A DNA stretch of 44,139 nt, from contig JAPXRP010000010.1 in assembly GCA_033813475.1 (NCBI GenBank), positions 1 to 44,139 on the forward strand. The letters run 5' to 3'. The translations under genes and the position numbers were made by a program. How positions within the stretch are numbered: the first letter of the stretch is position 1; the number at the start of each line of letters is the position of its first letter. This stretch comes from JAAYBR01 sp033813475 (GTDB lineage: Bacteria; Hydrogenedentota; Hydrogenedentia; Hydrogenedentales; CAITNO01). Below the pieces are notes generated by a model. That model worked only from the letters and a program-made list of their open reading frames with translations, made no database searches and was not told where the DNA came from. Positions 32,735-41,426 of the stretch are shown here, piece after piece.

Positions 32735-35617
32735 CTATCCCGCCGCGCGGGCGAGATTGAGCGCCAGCAGGCGCGCGAGGATGTCCTCCTCCGGCAGGTC
32801 GGCGGGCCAGCCGTAGGCCGCCGCCACGGCCGCGTCGAGTTTCGCGTGGCACGCGGCCAGCCAGGCGGGCCGCGCGTTGTAGAGGTTGGTCAGGGTCCGC
32901 AGACGCAGTCGCGCCGCGCATTCAGCATCCCGCGCCACGACGCGCGGATACCGTACCGTCCCCACCTGAAACCCGCCCCGGTCCTCCGCCGTCGCCGGGT
33001 CTATATACCGGTCCCACGGGCCGCCCACGGTGCCCGGAAACACCAGGGTCTCCGTCCGCGTCCACTCCGGCGGGTTCAGCCACCCCTCCCGAAGGGTGTT
33101 CAATTCCGCCGCCGCCGCCCCAATGGCCGCCCGCTGCCCCTCATCCGCCTCCGGAAACGGAAAGGTCTCGAAACACGTCGTCGGTGTGTAGCGGGGCCGC
33201 GTCTCCAATCGCGTGCCCTGCGCCAACGCCCACACCTCGTGGAATCGCGAATGAAGCACCCCGAAGAAGTGGTCGTCGGAACGCGCGAAGGCAACGACTG
33301 CACTGTCTGGAAGGATCGCCCCAATGGCCCATACAAAGACACGATGCTTGGATACTCGGGGAGTATATAGAGCCCTTGTCACCTCCAAAGAAGCCCTCCT
33401 CCAATCAGCTCCGCTGCGACCCAACCGCCACCAATGTTCGCGTCTTTGTTTGTCACTGTTACTAACTCGAAAGGGTCTTACAACTTGTTCGACGTGTTCG
33501 AACGGTTTCTGATAGCGCGATGCTTCGCCATATGGAAGATCACGAAAATCAATAATCCAATAGCCACGCGGCCTTGCCACTAAATCCTTGCCGTTCAACC
33601 AAGGTGCGATGACATCGGAGTTGGGTGCGGCATGAGGGTTTGGATCTGCAAGCAGATCTTTGGCTATCTCGTCATCAATTTCAAACCGCCCTACCTTCAC
33701 TGGACCTTGAAAACCGACGCCTATATTGCTGAGAAGCCGCTTCGCACTCCCTATATCGCTAGCAGCAGCAAGATTTGCGTTTATTATTAGGACGTTTTCT
33801 CCGTTACGCGTTTTGTCCTTTTCCTTGCCATTATCAAACCCCACCATGCTGACGTGAACGTTAGCTCCCTCCAACACCCACGGCCTGTCACTTTCAGCCC
33901 AGAAGATGTCCCCAGACTCCTTGATGCGCTTGAGCACTTCGCGGTTGGCACCGCCGCGAATGCCCTGCGTGGCGAGGAGTCCGGCGCGCAGGCATTTCCC
34001 GGCGACGATGTGGGCGCGGGCTTTTTCAAACCAGTAGCAGCAGAGGTCGGACTGGCCGGGGATGCGGCCGTCGAAGAGCTTCCGGAGGCGGCCCACATAG
34101 TCGTCGCCGAGTTCACGGCGCATAAGCTTGTCGCCGAGGAAGGGCGGGTTCCCGATGATGAAGTCCACCTGGGGCCATTCGGGTTCGGTGCCGTCGGGGG
34201 CCACAATGGCGTCCATGCGGCGGATGTTGCCGGAGAGGGGGCGGAGGACGGGGTCGTCGGGGAATCCGAAGCCGTTGGCGCGGATCCACTGGAGCCATCC
34301 GATCCAGACGGTCATCTGGGCGAGGTCGTGGGCGTAGGGGTTGATCTCGATGCCGTGCAACTGGGCGGGGTCCACGCCGGGGAGGAAGGGGTTGAGCCCG
34401 TTTTCGCTGGGGAATTCCACGGCGGCCTCTTTCTCCAGGTCTTTGAGCCGGAGGAGGGCGACGTAGAGGAAGTTTCCGGAGCCGCAGGCGGGGTCGAGAA
34501 TTTTGACGCCGCGCAGGCGGTCGAGGAACTGGTGGAGGAGGGCCTCGGCCTTGGCCTGGGCCTTTTTCCACGCGCCGGGGGCCTTGCTTTCGCGGGCGGG
34601 CGCGAGGAGGGCGAGGATGCGCGCGCGGCAGGCGTCCCACTCGCGGCGGAGGGGCGTCATGACGACGGCGTCCACGACCAACTCAATGTCGGCGCGGCTG
34701 GTGAAGTGGGCGCCGAGCTGGGTGCGGGTGGCGGGGTCGAGGCCGCGCTCGAAGAGGGTGCCGAAGATGGAGGGGTCCACGGCGCTCCAGTCGAGCTTGG
34801 CGGCGGCGGCGATCCGCGCGATGTCTTCGGCCGTGAGGTCGAGGACGGAGCGGTCGTCGAAGAGGTTGCCGTTGAACCGGCGGACGGATTCCAGGCCGAA
34901 GTCGCCCCCGACGGCCATGGCGTCGAACAGGTGGCCGAGCTGCTTGGTGAAGCGTTCGGGGTCGCGGCCCGTCTTCTCCAGGAGGCGGGAGAAGACCATG
35001 TCGGGCAGGAGGCCGACATCCTCGGCGAAGAGGCAGAAGACCACCCGGTCGAGGAAGTGGGCGACGGCAGCGGGGTCGAGCCCGCGCCCGCGCAGGATGG
35101 CGGCGATTTCGGCGAGGTGGCGGGCGGCATCGCGCGTGACGGCGACGCTGGTGCGGCCGGGGCGCAGGGCCTCGGGGTTCTCGAAGACGGCCCGGAGAAT
35201 CTCGATGTTGCGGGGCTCGCCGAGGGCCTCCAGGGGGATTTCGTGAACCGCGGAGACGGTGCCCGTGAAATTGGTGTGGACGATGATGCGGTCGAGGTCG
35301 CAGACGACAAGGAGGGGCGGGTTTTCGAGGGCGTTGCGGTAGCGCAGGAGCTGGTCGTAGGCGGCGGACAGGTCCTTGTGCTTCCCCTTGTACTCCCAGC
35401 CGAAGAAGCCCCGCTTCCACACGTCGGCGAAGCCCTCGCCGCCCCCGTGCTTGGAGACGCCGCGCTCAAAGCAGAAATGGTCGCCCGTGGGGTCGGCCGC
35501 CGCCGGGGTGGGATGGCCAAGCACACTGCACAGGTCCAGGAAATGCTCCTGCGCGGCGGACCGCTCCTTGAGCTCCGCCTGCCGCCATTTGACGATAAAC
35601 TCCTGCATGGTCATCAT
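32735..35617 (-). CDS. MmeI-like type IIL restriction-modification enzyme
   Basis: A 960-aa single-chain restriction endonuclease/adenine methyltransferase. The N-terminal nuclease has D65, nine residues, then E75-Y-K77, the D-x9-ExK motif of MmeI. A helical spacer follows, then the methyltransferase with motif I DPACGSGNFL (D375) and motif IV NPPF (N490). The target recognition domain (about residues 575-800) ends with typical LPDSAVVAFARSDDHFFGVLHSRFHEVWAL and YTPTTCFETFPFP. The start is the ATG at 35617 (MMTMQEF); the longer ORF runs through an intergenic repeat. No clear ribosome site is seen. The segment 33270-33900, within the recognition domain, is visibly AT-richer than the rest, suggesting domain exchange. 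No partner gene is needed for this type. Confidence 0.92.
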   Translation of the reverse strand: MMTMQEFIVKWRQAELKERSAAQEHFLDLCSVLGHPTPAAADPTGDHFCFERGVSKHGGGEGFADVWKRGFFGWEYKGKHKDLSAAYDQLLRYRNALENPPLLVVCDLDRIIVHTNFTGTVSAVHEIPLEALGEPRNIEILRAVFENPEALRPGRTSVAVTRDAARHLAEIAAILRGRGLDPAAVAHFLDRVVFCLFAEDVGLLPDMVFSRLLEKTGRDPERFTKQLGHLFDAMAVGGDFGLESVRRFNGNLFDDRSVLDLTAEDIARIAAAAKLDWSAVDPSIFGTLFERGLDPATRTQLGAHFTSRADIELVVDAVVMTPLRREWDACRARILALLAPARESKAPGAWKKAQAKAEALLHQFLDRLRGVKILDPACGSGNFLYVALLRLKDLEKEAAVEFPSENGLNPFLPGVDPAQLHGIEINPYAHDLAQMTVWIGWLQWIRANGFGFPDDPVLRPLSGNIRRMDAIVAPDGTEPEWPQVDFIIGNPPFLGDKLMRRELGDDYVGRLRKLFDGRIPGQSDLCCYWFEKARAHIVAGKCLRAGLLATQGIRGGANREVLKRIKESGDIFWAESDRPWVLEGANVHVSMVGFDNGKEKDKTRNGENVLIINANLAAASDIGSAKRLLSNIGVGFQGPVKVGRFEIDDEIAKDLLADPNPHAAPNSDVIAPWLNGKDLVARPRGYWIIDFRDLPYGEASRYQKPFEHVEQVVRPFRVSNSDKQRREHWWRLGRSGADWRRASLEVTRALYTPRVSKHRVFVWAIGAILPDSAVVAFARSDDHFFGVLHSRFHEVWALAQGTRLETRPRYTPTTCFETFPFPEADEGQRAAIGAAAAELNTLREGWLNPPEWTRTETLVFPGTVGGPWDRYIDPATAEDRGGFQVGTVRYPRVVARDAECAARLRLRTLTNLYNARPAWLAACHAKLDAAVAAAYGWPADLPEEDILARLLALNLARAAG

Positions 35618-35704
35618 GGGGGCAATGGTAGCACGGCCACGGGGCTGGAACAAGCAGAGGGGGTAGGGCTGCTGATCGGCGGACACAAGGATGCGAATAG
35701 CGGG

Positions 35705-35819
35705 GTCATCCCTGGAACGAGATTGCTTCGCTGCGCTCGCAATGACGTGTGTTTCCGCGTCATTGCGGTGACGCATGTTTCCGCGTCATTGCGAGCGTAG
35801 CGAAGCAATCTCGTTCCCG
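35705..35819. repeat. dispersed palindromic repeat, full copy
   Basis: GGAACGAGATTGCTTCG...CAATGACGTGTG, TTTCCGCGTCATTGCG twice, then GCGTAGCGAAGCAATCTCGTTCCC. The outer arms are inverted copies. Minus-strand peptide reading VIASAAKQSR is a familiar artefact of this repeat family. The gap 35618-35856 has nothing else. Confidence 0.8.
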
Positions 35820-35856
35820 CCAACTCCCCGGGCGGTAACAAAACCCATGTCTGTCC

Positions 35857-36858
35857 TCAGGACTCCACCTCGAAGGGCGGCAGCTCCTTGATCTTCTGCT
35901 CGGGGGCGCGGAAGGAGTCGTCCTGTTCCAGGAGCCACTGGAGGGCGTCGCGGAGGACCTGTTTGGTGTTCTCGATGTCGAGGCCGATGTGGTCGGACTC
36001 GTACCAGGTGACCTTTTTCGGCTCGCCCGCAGCGGCAATGAGGGCCTCGGAGGACGGCACGGAGACGAGCTGGTCGTATTTCCCGTTCTGGAAATAGACG
36101 GGGGTGGGGGAGATGCCCTTGACGTAATTGATGGGGTCGGCGGGCTTGAGGATGTACGACGCGACAGGCTTGAGGAGGGCGACGGTGGTGGCGCCCGCCT
36201 CTTTCTTGATGAGGGGGGCGTCGAGCATCTTGGGGATGTTGCCGCCGCCGTAGACCAGCACGCCGGCGCGGATGCGCTTGTCGAAGGAGAGGACCGTGCT
36301 GCCGGTGATGGCGCCGTAGCTGGCGCCGACGAGGTAGATGCGCCGGGTGTCCACCTGCGGGTGCGTCATGAGGTAGTCCACGAGCCGCCGCGTCTCGTTG
36401 ATGGTCTTGGAGGGCCGCTGGCGGAAGGCGCGGGCCTGCGCGAGCATGGAGGCGTCCTTGGGCAGCTTGCGCTCGCCCTGCATGTACTGGTCAAACGACA
36501 CGAAGGCGAAGCCCGTCGCGTTGAACGGCGCGGTGATCTCCTTCAGGAAGTTCTTGTTCTGGCCGATGCCGTGGAGGAAGATGATCACGGGGACCTTCTC
36601 TGCGGGCATGGGCGACGGGAAGGTCATGAGCGTGGGGACATCCTCGCCGTTCACGCCGGCGAAGGTGAAGTTGATGAGCTGGTAGCTGACGGGCAGGCTC
36701 GTCGAGGCCACCTCCGTCACCTCGCGCACCTGCGTGTTGAACGGCGCGGCCGCGTTGTAGGCGGTGAAATAGGCGGCGTCGGCCCGCGATTTGGCGACGG
36801 CCCCGAGGACCAGGACGGCCAGGAAGACCCCGGCGGCGATGAGCAGTGCGCGTTTCAT
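35857..36858 (-). CDS. exported alpha/beta hydrolase (dienelactone hydrolase-like)
   Basis: A 333-aa protein with an N-terminal signal or anchor (ALLIAAGVFLAVLVLGAVA). The alpha/beta hydrolase fold is supported by IIFLHGIGQNKNF (oxyanion region), nucleophile elbow GASYG, acidic residue region NGKYDQLVS and a late His in YESDHIGLD. It resembles acetyl-xylan esterase or dienelactone hydrolase-type proteins but the substrate is not clear. The ATG at 36858 opens directly into the signal; the longer form adds residues before it. It is divergent from another alpha/beta hydrolase across 250 bases. Confidence 0.87.
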   Translation of the reverse strand: MKRALLIAAGVFLAVLVLGAVAKSRADAAYFTAYNAAAPFNTQVREVTEVASTSLPVSYQLINFTFAGVNGEDVPTLMTFPSPMPAEKVPVIIFLHGIGQNKNFLKEITAPFNATGFAFVSFDQYMQGERKLPKDASMLAQARAFRQRPSKTINETRRLVDYLMTHPQVDTRRIYLVGASYGAITGSTVLSFDKRIRAGVLVYGGGNIPKMLDAPLIKKEAGATTVALLKPVASYILKPADPINYVKGISPTPVYFQNGKYDQLVSVPSSEALIAAAGEPKKVTWYESDHIGLDIENTKQVLRDALQWLLEQDDSFRAPEQKIKELPPFEVES

Positions 36859-36986
36859 GATGGCGGAACCCCGTGTGATGTGGAATGAGGAGAGGCGCCG
36901 GACCTGCTCCGGCAACCCCCATCATAGACAGACCCCCGGTGCCGCGCGCAAGTTTCCCCCGGCGGCGCGCGGGGCGGGCACAGGCG

Positions 36987-37013
36987 GTGGACCGTGTGGA
37001 CGAAGTGGACGGG
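36987..37013. repeat. 9-bp tandem GTGGAC words
   Basis: GTGGAC recurs at 36987, 36996 and 37005, an exact 9-bp period. It lies in the divergent gap before the 37109 gene, together with a possible -10 TACAAT at 37052-37057. It matches the complement of words at 28374-28392. Confidence 0.55.
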
Positions 37014-37108
37014 AGACCAGCGCCCGCCCACGGCGTCTTCCGGCCCTGTGGTACAATTTCGGCGTCCAGGGGGTGGGATGCGTTGGGGGCTGGGGCAATG
37101 AGGGCTTG

Positions 37109-38209
37109 ATGGACGCGGAGTTTTTGCACACGTTTTTCGCGCGGGTGGCGGACTGGTTCCGCCGCGCTGTCGTCTGGCCGGGGGAGGCCTGGGGGCGGCG
37201 GCGCGCCTCGGGCGCGCTGGCGGAGACGGAGGACCGGCGCTTCGAGGACGACTACGCCGTCCACTACAGCCCCGGCCTGACCAAGCCCCCCGATGTGGGG
37301 CGGCCCTTCTTCCTGAAGCCCCTGGGGCGCGTCCGGGGCGGGGTGGTGCTGGTGCACGGGTACATGGCCGCGCCGCTGGAGGTGCGCGCCCTGGGCGAGC
37401 ATCTGCGCGGGGCGGGCTTCGCGGTGTACGGCGTGCGCGTGACGGGCCACGGCACGGCGCCGGAGGACCTGGCGGGCCAGAGCGTGGCCGCCTGGGTGGC
37501 GGCGGTGGAGCGCGGCTGCGACGTGGTCCGCGCGCTGACGGACAACCTGGCCGTGGGCGGATTCTCCATGGGCGGCTGCCTGGCCCTGCTCGCAGCGGCG
37601 CGGCGGCCGGAACAGGTTCGCGCCGTGTTCACCATCTGCTCCCCCCTGCGCCTGCGCAGCTCTTCCGCCCGGCTCGCCCCGTCGCTGCTGGGGCTGAACA
37701 CGCTCCTGAAACGGTTCGGCGCGGCGCGCTCCTCGCTGGAATATGTGGACAACCATCCCGAGAACACCCATATCAACTACACCCGCAACCCCCTGGCCGG
37801 GGTCAGGGAACTGCTGGACGTCATGTACGAGACGAGCCGCTGCCTCTCCCGCGTCACCGCGCCCGCGCTGGTGGTGCAGGCCTCCGACGACCCCACGGTC
37901 CACCCCGACAGCGCCCCGGCGCTCTTTGCCGGGCTGGGCTCCGCCGAGAAGGAACTGACGGTCTTCCAGCGCACCCGCCACGGCATCGTCAACGGCGACG
38001 GCAGCGATGCCGTCCACGACCGCGTGGCCGCCTTCCTGCGCCAGACCCTGGTCCAGCGGCCCTCGCCCGGCGCGGTCCTGATGGAGAAGGCCTTCCCGAA
38101 GCCCGAGTCCACCGTGGACGCGGGGTCCCTCACCATCGAGGCCGATTCCGGCCCGGAGGATGCGCCTGTCGAGGAGGACGAGGCGCTCCGCACGCTCCCC
38201 TCGGGCTGA
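37109..38209 (+). CDS. alpha/beta hydrolase (carboxylesterase/lipase-like)
   Basis: A 366-aa protein. The N-terminus is hydrophilic-helical (FARVADWFRRAVVWP) without a clear signal. The hydrolase domain has VVLVHGYMAAPLEV, nucleophile elbow GFSMGG, an acidic loop QASDDPTVHP and a late His in RTRHGIVNG. This resembles carboxylesterase/monoacylglycerol lipase-type enzymes (COG1647). The C-terminal ~45 residues are acidic and Pro-rich, beyond the family core. The ATG has TGAGGG upstream. Its natural substrate is unknown. Confidence 0.87.
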   Translation: MDAEFLHTFFARVADWFRRAVVWPGEAWGRRRASGALAETEDRRFEDDYAVHYSPGLTKPPDVGRPFFLKPLGRVRGGVVLVHGYMAAPLEVRALGEHLRGAGFAVYGVRVTGHGTAPEDLAGQSVAAWVAAVERGCDVVRALTDNLAVGGFSMGGCLALLAAARRPEQVRAVFTICSPLRLRSSSARLAPSLLGLNTLLKRFGAARSSLEYVDNHPENTHINYTRNPLAGVRELLDVMYETSRCLSRVTAPALVVQASDDPTVHPDSAPALFAGLGSAEKELTVFQRTRHGIVNGDGSDAVHDRVAAFLRQTLVQRPSPGAVLMEKAFPKPESTVDAGSLTIEADSGPEDAPVEEDEALRTLPSG

Positions 38210-38276
38210 GACGGGGAGTCTTCCGGGCATACTTCCGCGCAACCCCGTGTTTTCCAAGAACATACCGCGCCGGTCT

Positions 38277-38306
38277 TTGCGACGCGGCGCGGAAATGCGG
38301 TAGAAT
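38277..38306 (+). promoter_or_regulatory. candidate promoter of the ApgM-family gene
   Basis: TTGCGA at 38277-38282 and TAGAAT at 38301-38306 with an 18-bp spacer, leaving a leader of about 25 bases before the GTG start. Confidence 0.5.
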
Positions 38307-38337
38307 TGCGGGAATATCCAACACAAGAGGGCGTGCG

Positions 38338-39561
38338 GTGAAATATTTGGTGCTCATAGGCGACGGCATGGCGGACCACCCGCTGGAGGTGCTCGGCGGG
38401 CGCACGCCCCTGGAGGCCGCCGATGCGCCCGCCCTGGACGCCCTGGTGGCGCGCGGGATGGTCGGGCAGTACTGCCCCATCCCCGAGGGCATGCCGCCGG
38501 GCAGCGACGTGGGCAACCTCACCCTCTTCGGCTACAACCCCCGCGAGACCTTCACCGGGCGCGCCCCCATCGAGGCGGCGAACCAGGGCATCCAGCTCGC
38601 GGACGACGAGGTGGCCTTCCGCTGCAACCTGGTCACCCTGACCGACGGGCGGATGGAGGACTTCACGTCCGGCCACATCACGACGGAGGAGGCGCGGGAG
38701 ATCATCGCCGCGCTGAACGACACCCTGGCCCGCGAATTCCCCGTGAAGTTCAACACGGGCGTCAGCTACCGGCATCTGGCCGTGATCCGCGGCGGCGACG
38801 CCGCCGGCGTGGCCGGGCTGGTGGACGCGGCCTGCGAGCCGCCCCACAACATCACCGACCAGGAATACGCGCCGTACCTGCCCCAGGGCGGCGGCGCGGA
38901 CCTGCTGCGCACGCTCATGGACCGGTCGCGGGAGATTCTCGCCGACCACCCCGTGAACGCCGCGCGGCGCGCCGGGGGCAAGCGCCCCGCCGTCTCCATC
39001 TGGCTGTGGGGCCAGGGCAAGGCCCCGGTCATGGACCCCTTCCTCGCCAAGTTCAACCGGACGGGTGCCGTGGTGTCCGCCGTGGACCTCGTGAAGGGGA
39101 TCGGCGTGTGCGCGGGGCTGGAAGTGCTTAATGTGCCCGGTGCCACCGGCTGGCTCGACACGGACTACGCGGGCAAGGTGGCGGCGGCGCTCGACGCGCT
39201 GAACCGCTGCGACGCCGCGTACATCCATGTGGAGGCTCCCGACGAGACGGCGCACCAGGGCCGGGTGGACCTTAAGATCCAGGCCATCGAGGACTACTCC
39301 CGCTTCGTGGTCGGCCCCTGCCTCGACTACTGCGACACCCATCCGGACACGCGGGTCTTCGCCGCGCCGGACCATTTCACCCTCATCTCCACCAAGACCC
39401 ACGCCGGGGGCCCCGTGCCCTTCGGCATGTGCGGCCCCGGCATCCCCCGGGACACCGCCACGGCCTACACGGAGGGCACCGCCGCCGCAAGCGGCGTGCA
39501 TATTGCCGAGGGGCACCGCCTCCTCCGCAGCTTCCTCTGCGACGAGACGGTGGTTCTCTAG
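38338..39561 (+). CDS. apgM: ApgM-family protein (iPGM or homoserine kinase)
   Basis: A 407-aa alkaline-phosphatase-superfamily protein of the archaeal-type cofactor-independent phosphoglycerate mutase family. The metal ligand is in LIGDGMADH (D9), with nucleophile Ser candidate S56 in GMPPGSDVGNLTLFGYNP. APDHFTLISTKTH near the C-terminus supplies further metal ligands. The start is GTG, preceded by AGAGG at 38326-38330. The family includes a subgroup proposed to be a homoserine kinase, often beside amino-acid genes. Here cimA follows 65 bases later, which fits that alternative. Sequence alone does not separate the two activities. Confidence 0.88.
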   Translation: MKYLVLIGDGMADHPLEVLGGRTPLEAADAPALDALVARGMVGQYCPIPEGMPPGSDVGNLTLFGYNPRETFTGRAPIEAANQGIQLADDEVAFRCNLVTLTDGRMEDFTSGHITTEEAREIIAALNDTLAREFPVKFNTGVSYRHLAVIRGGDAAGVAGLVDAACEPPHNITDQEYAPYLPQGGGADLLRTLMDRSREILADHPVNAARRAGGKRPAVSIWLWGQGKAPVMDPFLAKFNRTGAVVSAVDLVKGIGVCAGLEVLNVPGATGWLDTDYAGKVAAALDALNRCDAAYIHVEAPDETAHQGRVDLKIQAIEDYSRFVVGPCLDYCDTHPDTRVFAAPDHFTLISTKTHAGGPVPFGMCGPGIPRDTATAYTEGTAAASGVHIAEGHRLLRSFLCDETVVL

Positions 39562-39626
39562 GCGCTTTTTCCGGTGACCTGCCCCGACCCCCGCCCAGAC
39601 CGGCGGATTTCCAGGAGTCGAAATCA

Positions 39627-41231
39627 ATGAAAGCCCAAAAAACAAGAATCGAGATGTACGACACCACCCTGCGCGACGGCGCCCAGGGGCCCGGCGTCAA
39701 GTTTTCCGCGGACGACCAGCTCCGCGTGGTGAAGGCCCTCGACACGCTCGGCATCCGCTACATCGAGGGCGGACAGCCGGGGTCGAACCCCAAGGCGGCG
39801 GAACTCTTCGCGCGGACGCGCGACCTGAACCTGAAGAACGCCGAGATGGCCGCCTTCGGCAGCACCCGCCACCCGAAGATGGCGGCGGAGGACGACCCGA
39901 ACCTGAAGGCCCTGCTCGACGCGGAGACGCGCGTGGTCACGATCTTCGCCAAGACCTCGCCCCTCCATGTGCGCGAGATTCTCGGGGTCTCCCTCGACCG
40001 CAACCTGAAGATCGTGGAGGAGTCCGTGGCCTACCTGGCCGCCAACGGGCGCCGCGTCTTCCTCGACGCCGAGCATTTCTTCGACGCCCACGCGGAGGAC
40101 GCGGACTACGCGCTCTCCGTGCTGGCGACGGCGCTGGAGGCGGGCGCGGAGGCGCTGGTGCTGTGCGAGACCAACGGCGGCCGCCTGCCCTTCGAGGTGG
40201 AGGCGGCGACGGCGGCGGTGACGGCGCGGTTCCCCGGGGCCTGCGTGGGCATCCACACGCACAACGACTCGGGCTGCGCCGTGGCCAACGCGCTGGCGGC
40301 GGTGCGCGCGGGCGCGCGGCAGGTGCAGGGCACGATGAACGGCTACGGCGAGCGCACGGGCAACGCGGACCTGTGCACCATCATCCCAAACCTCCAGCTC
40401 AAGATGGGCTTCAGCGTGCTGAAGCCGGACCAGCTTGCCCGGCTCACGCGCAAGAGCCACCTCGTCGCCGAGCTGGCCAACATGACGCCGCGCGACAGCG
40501 CGCCCTATGTGGGCCGCGACGCCTTCACGCACAAGGGCGGCATGCACGCCGACGCCGTGCGCAAGTGCAAGGCCAGCTACGAGCATGTGGACCCCGCGCT
40601 GGTCGGCAACGCCACCCGCATCGCCGTCAGCGAGATGTCCGGCCGGTCCAGCCTCATCCAGAAGGCCGCGGAGCTGGGCATCGTCCTCGACAAGGGCGAC
40701 CCGGCGACGAAGAGCATCCTCGGCCAGGTGAAGCAGCTTGAGAACGAGGGCTTCGAGTTCGAGGGCGCCGACGCGTCCCTCATCCTGCTCATCCGGCGCG
40801 GCATGGGCGCGGCGGAGCCCTTCTTCACCCCCCTGAGCTACCACGCCCACGTCAACCAGAACACCGTTGGCGGGCCCGTGTCCGAGGCCACCGTGAAGGT
40901 GGCGCTGCCCGACGGGTCCGAGCGGCACACCGTGGCCGAGGGCCACGGCCCCGTGGACGCGCTCAACCTGGCGCTGCGCAAGGCGCTCCAGGACCATTAT
41001 CCCGAGATCGGCGAGGTGCACCTGGAGGACTTCAAGGTGCGCATCCTCGACGGCAAGCTGGCCACCCAGGCCAAGACCCGCGTCCTCATCGAGTCCAGCG
41101 ACGCGATGGAGTCCTGGAGCACCGTCGGCGTGTCCGAAAACATCATCACCGCCTCCTTCCTCGCCCTGGCGGACAGCGTGGCCTTCAAGATTCTGAAGAC
41201 CCGCGTGAAGAACGGAAACCTCAAGGGGTAA
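39627..41231 (+). CDS. cimA: (R)-citramalate synthase
   Basis: A 534-aa enzyme that condenses pyruvate and acetyl-CoA to citramalate, an entry to 2-oxobutyrate and isoleucine. The N-terminal HMGL-like barrel has DTTLRDGAQGPG (R16-D17) and metal-binding H210 and H212 in IHTHNDSG. The central part includes HKGGMHADAVRK. The C-terminal LeuA-type dimer/regulatory domain follows. The length and the DGAQGPG motif favour the CimA-type rather than LeuA. The ATG has AGGAG at 39613-39617. It lies 65 bases after the ApgM-family gene and is followed by a clear terminator. Confidence 0.92.
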   Translation: MKAQKTRIEMYDTTLRDGAQGPGVKFSADDQLRVVKALDTLGIRYIEGGQPGSNPKAAELFARTRDLNLKNAEMAAFGSTRHPKMAAEDDPNLKALLDAETRVVTIFAKTSPLHVREILGVSLDRNLKIVEESVAYLAANGRRVFLDAEHFFDAHAEDADYALSVLATALEAGAEALVLCETNGGRLPFEVEAATAAVTARFPGACVGIHTHNDSGCAVANALAAVRAGARQVQGTMNGYGERTGNADLCTIIPNLQLKMGFSVLKPDQLARLTRKSHLVAELANMTPRDSAPYVGRDAFTHKGGMHADAVRKCKASYEHVDPALVGNATRIAVSEMSGRSSLIQKAAELGIVLDKGDPATKSILGQVKQLENEGFEFEGADASLILLIRRGMGAAEPFFTPLSYHAHVNQNTVGGPVSEATVKVALPDGSERHTVAEGHGPVDALNLALRKALQDHYPEIGEVHLEDFKVRILDGKLATQAKTRVLIESSDAMESWSTVGVSENIITASFLALADSVAFKILKTRVKNGNLKG

Positions 41232-41263
41232 GCCCCGCGCCCCGTCTGAAAGCGGCTGGCACG

Positions 41264-41305
41264 AACGCCCCGTCCCCGGAGTTTCCGGGGCCGGGGCGTT
41301 TTCTT
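41264..41305 (+). terminator. rho-independent terminator after cimA
   Basis: AACGCCCCG at 41264-41272 pairs with CGGGGCGTT at 41292-41300. An inner stem (CCCCGGA / TCCGGGG) extends it, with a small loop, and TTTTCTT follows. It is the best terminator in the window. Confidence 0.85.
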
Positions 41306-41327
41306 GTGAAGAAGGGCCGCCGGGGTA

Positions 41328-41356
41328 TTGACACGGGCGTGAAAAAGGGGTATCCT
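41328..41356 (+). promoter_or_regulatory. promoter before the DUF2339 gene
   Basis: TTGACA at 41328-41333 and TATCCT at 41351-41356 with a 17-bp spacer, close to consensus for the housekeeping sigma factor. A start site near 41363 leaves a ~64-base leader. Confidence 0.75.
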
Positions 41357-41359
41357 ACC

Positions 41360-41373
41360 GTTAGACGTCTAAC
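41360..41373. promoter_or_regulatory. perfect 14-bp palindrome, operator-like
   Basis: GTTAGACGTCTAAC is a perfect palindrome covering the predicted start site, just after the -10. The placement is that of an operator for a dimeric repressor such as a TetR- or MarR-type protein. No such regulator is in the window. Confidence 0.65.
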
Positions 41374-41426
41374 AGTTGCGGCGGGGAAGTCCCCGCCCCG
41401 GTCGGCAACAGGGAAAGGAAAGGGTC

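Noticed and set aside
33854..35800. 648-codon open frame opposite the MmeI-like gene
   Set aside because: Antisense shadow; the minus-strand gene has all enzyme motifs.
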